A stretch of DNA of 64,000 nucleotides from Gemmataceae bacterium (GTDB lineage Bacteria; Planctomycetota; Planctomycetia; Gemmatales; Gemmataceae): assembly GCA_022842245.1 (NCBI GenBank), contig JALHPZ010000021.1:45262-109261 (forward strand). The letters run 5' to 3'. A model generated the notes under the pieces. That model saw nothing but the letters and a program-made list of their open reading frames with translations, was not told the origin of the DNA and made no database searches. This document shows, in pieces, positions 1-7,224 of the stretch (positions are counted from its first letter, which is position 1; every line of letters starts with the position of its first letter). The translations under genes were made by a program, and so were the position numbers.

Positions 1-2
1 TC

Positions 3-1661
3 GTACTCTCCCAACACGGCGGGGGACGCCTGTTGGAAGGCCTGCGCCGCGTTGCGGTCGGATCGGCTGAACCGTTTCCGGAGGATCGCCGGGCGCACCT
101 CGCGCTGGTCGCGGAGCGCCTGGGGCCGGGCGGCCGCTGGCGCGCGCGTGTCGATCGCGTGCCGCACGCCGACCTGCTGGCCGCCGCCCTCGCCGAAAGC
201 GGCGCGTGGGGAGTCGTCGCCGACGGGCCGGACGCGGCCGAACGCGCCGCCACCGTGGAGCGGTTCCATGCCGAACTGCGGCGGATCGAGGCGGAGCATC
301 CGGCCCCGCTCGCGGCGATGGCGCGCCGACTGACCGCCCTCGTCGACGACGACGCGGAGGAGCCGGCGGACCGCGAGCCGGACGACGCCGACGCCGTGCA
401 GGTGATGACCGTCCACGCCGCGAAGGGGCTGGAGTTTCCGGTCGTCGCCGTCGTTGGGTTGGAACGGAGATTCCGGGACGACACCGGGCGCGTCCGCCTC
501 TTCGATCGCTTCCAACACGTCCGGCCCGAAGCGCGCGACGACGCCCTCGCGGTGCGCCTGCACGGCCGGCCGATCGTCAGCTTCCTCCATCCGACGAATC
601 CCCTCGCACGGGAACGGCCGCTGGCTTACCAGGCGCTCGGCGCGATCGAACGCCGGCGGACCGACGAAGAGGAAGCCCGCCTCCTGCACGTGGCGCTCAC
701 GCGCGCGGAATCGGTGCTGATCCTCGCGGGCCGGGGCGTGAAAAAGGATAAACCGCCCGCGCGTTCGTGGCAGGCGTGGGTCCACGACGCGCTCCGCATC
801 GACGCGGACATCGCCGAGGGCGTACACGAACGCGTCGGCGTTCCGGTGCGCGTGGTCCGGTCGCCCGGCACGGCATCCGCCGCCGTGCCGCCGCCGCCGC
901 CCGTTCGCGAATACGACCTCGAACCGATCGCGGAGGAACCGCTCCGGCGCACGATCGCCACGACGGCATTGTTCGACTGGCTGAACGCCGAGGGCGATGC
1001 GCGCCTCGAACGGGAGTTTCGCGAGTTGCATCGGCTGGGGTTGCGCCCCGGTGCCCTTGTCCGCGCCGACCGCGCCGATTCATCCGGCGAATTCGGGAAG
1101 ATCGTCGGCACGCTCGTCCACCGGGCGCTGGAGTTGGGCGCGGCGCTGCCCGCGGATCGCGAGGCGCGTCGGGAGTTCCTCGCGGTCCGCGCCGCCGCGC
1201 TCGCCGACGACGGCCTGGATCGCACCACCGCCGACGCGATCGCGCAGGCCGCGCTGGCGATCCTCGACGAGGTCCTCGCCGATCATCCGTTCCGCGAACT
1301 GCTCGACGCCGAGGGGGAATCCGAAGTGGACTTCGCGCTGCCGCTCGGCGACTGGGTCGTCACCGGCAGGTACGACCGACTGATTCGCGACGGTGCGGAC
1401 TGGGCGATCGTCGATTGGAAGACCGATCGCGGCGCGCCGGACGCGATCGTGGCGAAGTACCGCGACCAGATGGCGCTCTACGCGGCGGCGCTGTGGGAAT
1501 CGCGACCGGAGGCGGACCGGCCGGCGGCCGTCGCCGTGCATCTGGCGATGACCGGCGCGCGGGCGATCCGCACCCTGCGGTTCGAAGCGGGGGAACTGCG
1601 CGCGGTCCGGGAGAGCCTGCGCGCGCGGCTCGAAGGCTTGGGAAATCCATCCGACGCGTGA
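3..1661 (+). CDS. UvrD-type helicase with PD-(D/E)XK nuclease (AddA/RecB-like), 5' truncated by window edge
   Basis: The frame is open from the first bases, so the N-terminal helicase part lies outside the window. Helicase motif V (TVHAAKGLEFPVV) is encoded near 408-446 and motif VI (RLLHVALTRAES) near 675-712. A C-terminal RecB-family nuclease follows, with TGRYDRL near 1363 and the catalytic DWKT near 1412, then the usual QMALYA. Proteins of this shape resect double-strand breaks as the AddA subunit of AddAB or as RecB. The partner subunit gene would be expected upstream. I cannot decide between AddA and a RecB-like relative from this fragment. It is convergent with the next small gene, only 8 bases away. 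Confidence 0.85.
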   Translation, partial: VLSQHGGGRLLEGLRRVAVGSAEPFPEDRRAHLALVAERLGPGGRWRARVDRVPHADLLAAALAESGAWGVVADGPDAAERAATVERFHAELRRIEAEHPAPLAAMARRLTALVDDDAEEPADREPDDADAVQVMTVHAAKGLEFPVVAVVGLERRFRDDTGRVRLFDRFQHVRPEARDDALAVRLHGRPIVSFLHPTNPLARERPLAYQALGAIERRRTDEEEARLLHVALTRAESVLILAGRGVKKDKPPARSWQAWVHDALRIDADIAEGVHERVGVPVRVVRSPGTASAAVPPPPPVREYDLEPIAEEPLRRTIATTALFDWLNAEGDARLEREFRELHRLGLRPGALVRADRADSSGEFGKIVGTLVHRALELGAALPADREARREFLAVRAAALADDGLDRTTADAIAQAALAILDEVLADHPFRELLDAEGESEVDFALPLGDWVVTGRYDRLIRDGADWAIVDWKTDRGAPDAIVAKYRDQMALYAAALWESRPEADRPAAVAVHLAMTGARAIRTLRFEAGELRAVRESLRARLEGLGNPSDA

Positions 1662-1669
1662 CGCCGCGC

Positions 1670-1891
1670 TCAGGCCGCCGTCTTCAGGCGGATCGGGCCG
1701 ATCACCGTCGAATCGACCGTCGGCACGAGGCTGTACAGCTCGCGCAAGGTCTGCTTCAGCACCGCGCCGACGACCGATTCGGGATCGGCCTGGCGCACGA
1801 GCGCCGCGATCTCGCTGGTGGCCCACGCCACCTCCGCGGAATCGATCACCGGCGACGACGGGGCAACGGACGGACGGACTTGCGTCTGCAT
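1670..1891 (-). CDS. Small hypothetical protein (73 aa)
   Basis: The longer open frame reaches 2086, but the methionine at 1891 is preceded by an excellent ribosome site (AAGGAGG, nine bases upstream), so I start there. The product is a soluble 73-residue protein with a C-terminal half rich in Ala, Val and Leu that probably forms helices. No domain is recognised. It is convergent with the helicase-nuclease gene and divergent from the methyltransferase gene, sharing a promoter region of about 130 bases with it. Confidence 0.6.
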   Translation of the reverse strand: MQTQVRPSVAPSSPVIDSAEVAWATSEIAALVRQADPESVVGAVLKQTLRELYSLVPTVDSTVIGPIRLKTAA

Positions 1892-2018
1892 GGCCGGGAA
1901 CCTCCTTGTTCGAATCGGACCAAGCCGGATTGTGTGCGGAAACGGAAGTCCGCTGCAAGTCCAATTGACTCCCGCCCCGACCGCGGCTATTTCCCCCGCC
2001 GCTTGGGGGGATGGGGAC

Positions 2019-2906
2019 ATGCAGCTTTCACTCGCGCGGCTCGCCCGCGCGCTCGTCCGTCGCGTGCCGCTCGCGCGCCGCGTCAAACGCTACCTGCGGC
2101 CCGCGCCGCCGCCCACGGCGCTCGCCGATCCGACCTTCGACGCCCGCAAACGCGCGAAGCTCGAACGCATCCGGCCGCTCCTGCGCGCCGACATGCCCGC
2201 CACGCGCGACCCGCGCTTCCACGACTTCCTCAGCGACGAACTCCGCAAACAGTTCCACATCGTCGACACCGACAACGTCAGCGCCAACGAATACGACGAA
2301 ACCGCCCGCGCCATGATCGACGAGTTCCGGGAGGGTCTGATCCTCGATTGCGGCGCGGGGCTGCGACCCGTCTACCACGACAACGTCGTCAACTTCGAAA
2401 TCTGTCCGTACCCCACCACCGACGTGCGCGGCGTCGGCGAACGGCTCCCGTTCCAGGACGGCGTCTTCGACGCGGCCTTCTCCTTCGCCGTCCTCGAACA
2501 TGTCCGCGATCCCTTCGCCTGCGCCCGCGAGATCGTCCGCGTCCTCAAGCCCGGCGGCAAGCTCTACTGCGTCGTGCCGTTCCTGCAACCGCTCCACGGC
2601 TACCCGCACCACTACTTCAACATGACCCACCAGGGACTGCGCAGCCTCTTCGAAGACGCGATGACCATCGACCGCCAGGACGTGATCGCCAGCGGCAAGC
2701 CGATCTGGACGCTGACCTGGTTCCTCAACCGCTGGCTCGCGCAGCTCCCCGCCGCCGCGCGCTCGGAGTTCGAGCAACAGAAGATCGGCGACCTGCTGGC
2801 CGACTCGCGCGAGTATTTCGAGAAGTCGTTCGTCCGCGACCTGCCGCGCGATGCGAACTTCGAACTCGCCTCCACGACGGCGCTGTTCGCCACGAAGCGA
2901 CGGTAA
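2019..2906 (+). CDS. Class I SAM-dependent methyltransferase
   Basis: A Rossmann-type methyltransferase of 295 residues. Motif I is LILDCGAGLRPV. The region VGERLPFQDGVFDAAFSFAV followed by LEHVRDPF is the Methyltransf_11 signature, and VLKPGGKLYCVVPF is the post-motif strand. A basic N-terminal stretch of about 30 residues comes first. The substrate is unknown; close relatives often act on sugars or surface glycans. I chose the ATG at 2019 because a purine-rich GGGG stretch precedes it and the extra upstream frame has poor coding character. It ends about 30 bases before a long hairpin. Confidence 0.8.
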   Translation: MQLSLARLARALVRRVPLARRVKRYLRPAPPPTALADPTFDARKRAKLERIRPLLRADMPATRDPRFHDFLSDELRKQFHIVDTDNVSANEYDETARAMIDEFREGLILDCGAGLRPVYHDNVVNFEICPYPTTDVRGVGERLPFQDGVFDAAFSFAVLEHVRDPFACAREIVRVLKPGGKLYCVVPFLQPLHGYPHHYFNMTHQGLRSLFEDAMTIDRQDVIASGKPIWTLTWFLNRWLAQLPAAARSEFEQQKIGDLLADSREYFEKSFVRDLPRDANFELASTTALFATKRR

Positions 2907-2936
2907 TAACTGTCCGTAGGCGTTCGAAACATGAAA

Positions 2937-3010
2937 ATTTACCCGTAGGACGGACTTCTAGTCCGTCTTTCCTAGCTCGGACGGACTAGAAGTCCGTCCT
3001 ACGGGTAAAT
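2937..3010. repeat. Perfect 31-bp inverted repeat with nested palindromes
   Basis: The arms 2937-2967 and 2980-3010 are perfect reverse complements around a 12-base loop. Each arm also contains its own palindrome (GACGGACT, 3 bases, AGTCCGTC, at 2949-2967 on the left), so the element can fold either as one long hairpin or as two small ones. It lies between the convergent methyltransferase and gatA genes and has no clear T-run, so it is not a textbook intrinsic terminator. Confidence 0.85.
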
Positions 3011-3174
3011 CATTTCGTGCCACTCGCCTTACGACGCTCGAATGGCTCCGCCTCCCCGGGCCGCAACGACTTGTTGACGACAAGTCGGATCGGCGAGCCG
3101 TGTTTGGCGTCGACCCTGCGGTGCACCCCGAACAGGGGCGTGGAATTCCGGCTTTGGAATGAACGGGCGCGAGG

Positions 3175-4632
3175 TTACTTCGGCCGCTTCGTGTGCCAGT
3201 CCGTGGCGGCCTCGTACATGCGCGCGATGCGCAGCATCCGCTCTTCGTCGAACGGCGGCGACAGCAGCTGCAACCCGATCGGCAGGTTCGACTTCGTGAA
3301 GCCGCACGGGATGCTGATGCCGGCGATGCCGGCGAGGTTGCAACTGATCGTGTAGATGTCGCTCAGGTACATCGACAGCGGATCGTCGCTCTTCTCGCCC
3401 TTCTTGAACGCGGCCGTCGGGGCCGTCGGACCCATGATGACGTCGCATTTTTCGAAGGCCGAATCGAAATCGTTCTTGATCAGCCGGCGGACCTTGAGCG
3501 CCTTCAGGTAGTAGGCGTCCTTGTAGCCGCTGCTGAGGGCGTAGGTGCCGAGCATGATGCGGCGCTGGACTTCCTTGCCGAACCCCTCGCCGCGGCTCTT
3601 GGCGTAGGTGCCGATGAGGTCGGCCTTCTGCTTGGTGCGGTGGCCGTAGTGCATGCCGTCGAAGCGCGCGAGGTTCGACGACGCCTCCGCCGTCGCCACG
3701 ATGTAGTAGACCGCCACGGCGTAGTTCGAATGCGGCAAGGACACGTCGACGAGCTTCGCCCCCTGCTTCTCGTACTCCTTGAGCGCGGCGCGGATCGCGG
3801 CTTCCACTTCCGAATCCAGGCCTTGGCCGAAGAACTCCTTCGGCACGCCGATACGCAGGCCCTCCACTTTCTGGTTCAGCGTCTTCGTGTAGGCCGGCAC
3901 CGGTCGGTCGATGCTGGTGGCGTCGTGCGGGTCGTGGCCGCTGATGATTTCCATCAGGAGCGCGTTGTCGGTGACATCGTGGGTGAAGGGGCCGATCTGG
4001 TCGAGCGAGGAGGCGAAGGCGATCATGCCGTAGCGGCTGACGCGCCCGTAGGTCGGCTTGATGCCGACGATGCCGCAGAGGCTGGCGGGCTGGCGGATCG
4101 AGCCGCCGGTGTCGGTGCCGAGGCTGACGGGCGCGAGGCACGCCGCGACGGCCGCGGCCGAGCCGCCCGACGAGCCGCCGGGGATGCGCTCGGTGTCCCA
4201 CGGGTTGCGCGTGGTCTTGTAGGCGCTGTTCTCGGTGGACGAGCCCATCGCGAACTCGTCCATGTTCGTCTTGCCGACGATGACGGCGTCGGCCGCCTTC
4301 AGGCGCGCGATGACCGTGGCATCGTAGGGCGGCACGAAGTTCTCGAGGATCTTGCTGCTGCACGTCGTCGTCAGCCCCTTGGTGCAGAGCACATCCTTGA
4401 TGGCGATCGGCACCCCCGCGAGCGCGCCGAGCTTCGCCCCGCTCTTGCGCTTCGCATCGACGGCCGCCGCCTGCGCCTTCGCGCCGTCGGCATCGACGCG
4501 CATGAACGCCTGGATCGTGCCGTCGCGCTCGGCGATGTTCTTGAGGAAGGCGCCGGTAATCTCGGCGGACGACGCTTTCCCGGCAGCCTGCAGGGCGAGC
4601 AGTTCGGTCGCGGTCTGTTCGGTCAAGGACAC
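3175..4632 (-). CDS. gatA: Glutamyl-tRNA(Gln)/aspartyl-tRNA(Asn) amidotransferase subunit A
   Basis: This is the amidase subunit of GatCAB, which releases ammonia from glutamine to convert mischarged Glu-tRNA(Gln) or Asp-tRNA(Asn). The 485 residues match the normal length. The amidase triad is in the expected places: Lys79 (PIAIKD), cis-Ser154 (GGSSGGS) and Ser178 (DTGGSIR). The start is GTG at 4632, giving [12 protein letters not shown], as typical GatA proteins begin. No gatB or gatC is adjacent. The ribosome site is weak. An A/T-rich patch near 4676-4690 could hold its promoter. Confidence 0.95.
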   Translation of the reverse strand: MSLTEQTATELLALQAAGKASSAEITGAFLKNIAERDGTIQAFMRVDADGAKAQAAAVDAKRKSGAKLGALAGVPIAIKDVLCTKGLTTTCSSKILENFVPPYDATVIARLKAADAVIVGKTNMDEFAMGSSTENSAYKTTRNPWDTERIPGGSSGGSAAAVAACLAPVSLGTDTGGSIRQPASLCGIVGIKPTYGRVSRYGMIAFASSLDQIGPFTHDVTDNALLMEIISGHDPHDATSIDRPVPAYTKTLNQKVEGLRIGVPKEFFGQGLDSEVEAAIRAALKEYEKQGAKLVDVSLPHSNYAVAVYYIVATAEASSNLARFDGMHYGHRTKQKADLIGTYAKSRGEGFGKEVQRRIMLGTYALSSGYKDAYYLKALKVRRLIKNDFDSAFEKCDVIMGPTAPTAAFKKGEKSDDPLSMYLSDIYTISCNLAGIAGISIPCGFTKSNLPIGLQLLSPPFDEERMLRIARMYEAATDWHTKRPK

Positions 4633-4787
4633 GGCAAGTTCTCGGCAGTCGGTGGAGCGAGAGGAGGACGTAGGGGGTTAAATTATGCCGCGAAGCGGGA
4701 GGTTAAAGGGCGCGCGGGGGGCGGGAGGGGGACGATCGGTCTTGGGATAGGCGGTTGGGGGGCGTGAGAATGGTTGGCATACCAGCT

Positions 4788-5249
4788 TCACAGCCCGAAA
4801 TGCTTCATCACGGCATGAACCCGGTCGGAGTGATGAGTGATCTCAAGGAACGTGCCGTTGAGCGGATCAACCTCGCATGGGTTGCCCTCATCCCAAGCCA
4901 GCCACTCGACAGGGATGCGCCACTCCTCTACATTCGCGCCTTCTGTAGCGTAGTCACGCAGCCGTCCGGGGTGATCCTCGAAAAGTAGCTCCATGCGGCT
5001 CTCCGTGACTCGACCGACGCCAATGACGCCGAGTCGCATGGCATACATGACTATCGTGTCGCCACGGCGAACCCGACGCATGTGGTCAGTGTAGTTGAAC
5101 GTCCCCTCCCGATGATCGGCGAAGCTCCACGCGGCAGCAAAGCACCGTATGTGCATTCGCTGTTCGAGGCCGTTGCCGCCCGGCAGTCCGCCACGATTGG
5201 TATTGCACCAAAACACGCGGGCTTTCGGGTCAGGAGTTTTAGCCGCCAT
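4788..5249 (-). CDS. EVE/PUA-like domain protein (tentative)
   Basis: A soluble 153-residue protein. FWCNTNRGGLPG near the N-terminus and GDTIVMYAMRLGVIGVGRV in the middle recall the EVE/PUA-like fold, in which a beta-barrel is used to recognise modified bases or RNA. The assignment comes from pattern only. The ATG at 5249 has a good ribosome site (GAGGTAGGT). Base composition is A/T-richer than the flanking genes, and the next gene on the same strand (5330-5698) shares this, which suggests acquisition from elsewhere. The two could form a small operon. Confidence 0.6.
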   Translation of the reverse strand: MAAKTPDPKARVFWCNTNRGGLPGGNGLEQRMHIRCFAAAWSFADHREGTFNYTDHMRRVRRGDTIVMYAMRLGVIGVGRVTESRMELLFEDHPGRLRDYATEGANVEEWRIPVEWLAWDEGNPCEVDPLNGTFLEITHHSDRVHAVMKHFGL

Positions 5250-5329
5250 ACCTACCTCAAGTTTGAACGCCCGTTCACTCCTGCGGTCGCATTTGAGCGT
5301 AACATATGGGCGGCCTTTCGTTTTGCGTC

Positions 5330-5698
5330 TTACTTCTTATGCACCCACTCGCTCGGGAGATAGCCAGTTTTGCCTTCGTGTTTACCATCCATGACTCGGA
5401 CCTTCGTAGTCAAGATGCCGGGTTCCAATACCGATACCGTCGTGTTTTTTGCGCACACCAAGAGCCGACCGCTTTGGATCATCTGTTCGATAGCTTGCTC
5501 ATTCTTGGCGCGTGAGAATGCGGAAAGTTCGTCTTGAGACTTTTCGTCAATGGTGACCCAAACAGTACTCTCACCATCGATTGCTAAGGTAGCGAGATCC
5601 CCTCTTTTCGGTGCCGACTTGCCGCCGCCCCCACCGCAAGCGATAATCAACGCGATCAAGGGCAAGCAGATCAAAACCGAGGTATAACGCAACAGCAT
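5330..5698 (-). CDS. Small lipoprotein with possible SH3-like domain
   Basis: This 122-residue protein begins with a short hydrophobic signal ending in the lipobox LIIAC, so it should be cleaved and lipidated at Cys21. A glycine run follows. The C-terminal part ends KVRVMDGKHEGKTGYLPSEW, which resembles the end of bacterial SH3 domains (a G-x-x-G-[YW]-[LI]-P pattern). No function is known. AAGGTACG before the ATG serves as ribosome site. It lies just upstream of the EVE-like gene on the same strand, in the same A/T-richer patch. Confidence 0.6.
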   Translation of the reverse strand: MLLRYTSVLICLPLIALIIACGGGGGKSAPKRGDLATLAIDGESTVWVTIDEKSQDELSAFSRAKNEQAIEQMIQSGRLLVCAKNTTVSVLEPGILTTKVRVMDGKHEGKTGYLPSEWVHKK

Positions 5699-5854
5699 TG
5701 GATCGTACCTTGGCAGTTATTCAGTCGTGTTAATCGAACGCCGAACAGTTGATTCTCCCAATTCGCAGATCACATCATACCGAACTCCGTACTTGGCATC
5801 CAACCAATACCGGCGTCACGACAATCGCTCGGCAACCCTCTCCCACCCCGTGTC

Positions 5855-6075
5855 TTCAGGCCGAAGGCCTGGGAGTTCTCAGCCCCGGGCAACGCCCGGG
5901 GTCGCCGCGCCCGCAAGCCCGCAGCCGGAACGGCTGCGACACGAACCGCCCGCTCCCGAAGACCAATCGCTTCCCCCTTCGGCGCTCCTGTCGCAGCCGT
6001 TCCGGCTGCGGGTGGTTGCAATCCCGGACCCCGGGCGTTGCCCGGGGCTATGCACTCCTAGGTCTTCGACCTGAA
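5855..6075. repeat. Inverted pair of composite palindromic repeats
   Basis: The stretch from 5699 to 6286 has no convincing gene and is mostly repeats. A left copy (5855-5903) holds two palindromes: AGGCCGAAGGCCT (5858-5870) and a CCCCGGGC-hairpin (5883-5901). A right copy (6027-6075) is its reverse complement with the same two units (6029-6047 and 6060-6072). Between them, a 20-base unit at 5921-5940 is exactly the reverse complement of 5990-6009, and each of these is itself a palindrome around GCAGCCG. The first palindrome differs between copies by paired changes that keep its stem. Confidence 0.85.
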
Positions 6076-6113
6076 AAGGGGGTGGCCGGGCGAAATCGCT
6101 TCTTGAGAGAACG

Positions 6114-6219
6114 GGGCGAAGCCCGGGGACGAACGTCCCCGGGGAGTCGCGAAGTATTTCGAGGAGTCGCGGCGACGATGGCCCACTCCCGCGGACGGTC
6201 GTCCGCGGGCTTCGCCCTC
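6114..6219. repeat. Two inverted copies of a GCCCGCGGAC-type hairpin repeat
   Basis: Copy one (6114-6147) has the stem CCCGGGGAC / GTCCCCGGG with loop GAAC (6122-6143), preceded by GGGCGAAG. Copy two (6184-6219) is in the opposite orientation, with the stem CCCGCGGAC / GTCCGCGGG (6188-6209). The same module recurs at 7193-7221 (decayed), 52802-52832 and 61927-61962. Read on the minus strand, copy two lies in the 3' region of the gene that ends at 6287. Confidence 0.8.
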
Positions 6220-6286
6220 GGATGGCTGCCCGGGCTTCCGCCCTCGTGCTTCTCATCCCCAGCGTCGGCACACACAACGCCCTCCG

Positions 6287-6928
6287 CTACCCGTACACCA
6301 CCGCGCACCCGTGCTCGACGCTGATGCGGAAGGCCTCGAACATCGTCAGCCAGACCTTCCGCTCGATCCAGTACGGGTGCGAACCGTCGGCCTCCTTCGA
6401 AATCGCCCACGCGGCCTCGTCCGAAAGCTTCCCCTCGCTCAACTCGATGCCCAGCAGCGGGGCCGTCTTCACCAACTCCGCAAGCGCCCGCTGGCTCGAA
6501 CCGAGGTTGCGACCGGTCAACCCGCCCTTGCGATCGTCGACCAGTATGTCCGGGAAGTCGATCGGCACGAAGTACCCCTGCGTGTCCGAATGGCAGATGA
6601 TGTGCGACTCGGCGAAGGTGTATAACTCGGCATCGACGCGCTTGTCCTTGTACGGATCCTCCCCCTCGCGGACCGGGCGGAACTCCTTCGGTGCCCGGCG
6701 GGCATACGCGATCGCGCGGTAGAGGTACGGCGTCCAGGCGTACGGGAAGGATGGACACGACCCGCGGAACGGGATGTCGGGCAACGTCTCCGGTTCCTTG
6801 TGCTTCGGCAGGCCGTTCGCGGCCAGCAGCCGGTTGATGTGGCGGAAGTTCTTGCGGTCCTGCTTCACCGCGTCGGGATCGGCCTCCGGGCCGCCGGCCA
6901 GCACGCCCACCGCGATTGCGAGACCCAT
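6287..6928 (-). CDS. Hypothetical protein (213 aa)
   Basis: A soluble protein with no domain I recognise. It begins MGLAIAVGVLAGG and is rich in Pro, Arg and aromatic residues in the middle; the C-terminal half contains ESHIICHSDTQGYFVPIDFP and ends with a helical segment. A GTG six bases further upstream is in frame, but the ATG at 6928 is better placed after GAGGAG. It stands alone, with palindromic repeats downstream and a 296-base gap upstream. An immunity-like or regulatory role would be guesswork. Confidence 0.65.
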   Translation of the reverse strand: MGLAIAVGVLAGGPEADPDAVKQDRKNFRHINRLLAANGLPKHKEPETLPDIPFRGSCPSFPYAWTPYLYRAIAYARRAPKEFRPVREGEDPYKDKRVDAELYTFAESHIICHSDTQGYFVPIDFPDILVDDRKGGLTGRNLGSSQRALAELVKTAPLLGIELSEGKLSDEAAWAISKEADGSHPYWIERKVWLTMFEAFRISVEHGCAVVYG

Positions 6929-7108
6929 GTTCACTCCTCAGGTCCAGACTTTGCGGGTCAGGAAAGTATCTTCGTAAACGTAATCACATTTATTCAGGCC
7001 GGGCGCAAAACTCCGTACCGATTTCGTGGGTTCGTCGATGTCTGACACGGTCGAAATCGACGTAAGTCCTTACGGGGCCTCTGTCGACCGGAGTGGGTCC
7101 GGAAAACG

Positions 7109-7154
7109 CGAGTGGGTCCGCCGGGGGGTGGAGCGGGGGCGGCGGACCCACTCG
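7109..7154. terminator. Strong hairpin downstream of comEC, no T-run
   Basis: Arms 7109-7123 and 7140-7154 are a perfect 15-bp inverted repeat around a 16-base loop. A partial extra copy of the left arm (GAGTGGGTCC) lies just before it, at 7091. It sits 70-115 bases beyond the comEC stop and within the 6929-7224 gap between comEC and the preceding gene on the same strand, so it may end or process the comEC transcript. Apart from this hairpin and the repeat at 7193-7221, I see nothing convincing in that gap. Confidence 0.5.
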
Positions 7155-7192
7155 GGGCGGCGGGGTGAAGACAGGGGAGGTGCCGCGTTCAC

Positions 7193-7221
7193 ACGGGCAG
7201 TCGTCCGCAGCCTTCGCCCTC
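7193..7221 (-). repeat. Decayed copy of the GCCCGCGGAC hairpin repeat
   Basis: Read on the minus strand, it begins GGGCGAAG and continues GCTGCGGACGACT, resembling the intact copies at 6184-6219, 52802-52832 and 61927-61962, but the stem pairing is broken by several mismatches. It starts within four bases of the comEC stop codon, in the sense direction of that gene. Confidence 0.5.
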
Positions 7222-7224
7222 GAT

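Noticed and set aside
3011..3174. Open leftward frame ending in a Lys/Arg-rich tail in the gap next to gatA
   Set aside because: It has no start codon with a ribosome site and no recognisable domain; it may be a remnant but cannot be supported.
3193..4767. Long open frame antisense to gatA, and similar long antisense frames under other genes (for example 59949-61892 under groEL)
   Set aside because: These are shadows produced by high GC and codon bias. Their translations are low-complexity, rich in Arg, Asp, Val or Leu, with no domains.
5749..6324. Open frames of 115-236 codons across the repeat cluster
   Set aside because: They are translations of palindromic repeats in several frames on both strands, with no coding character.
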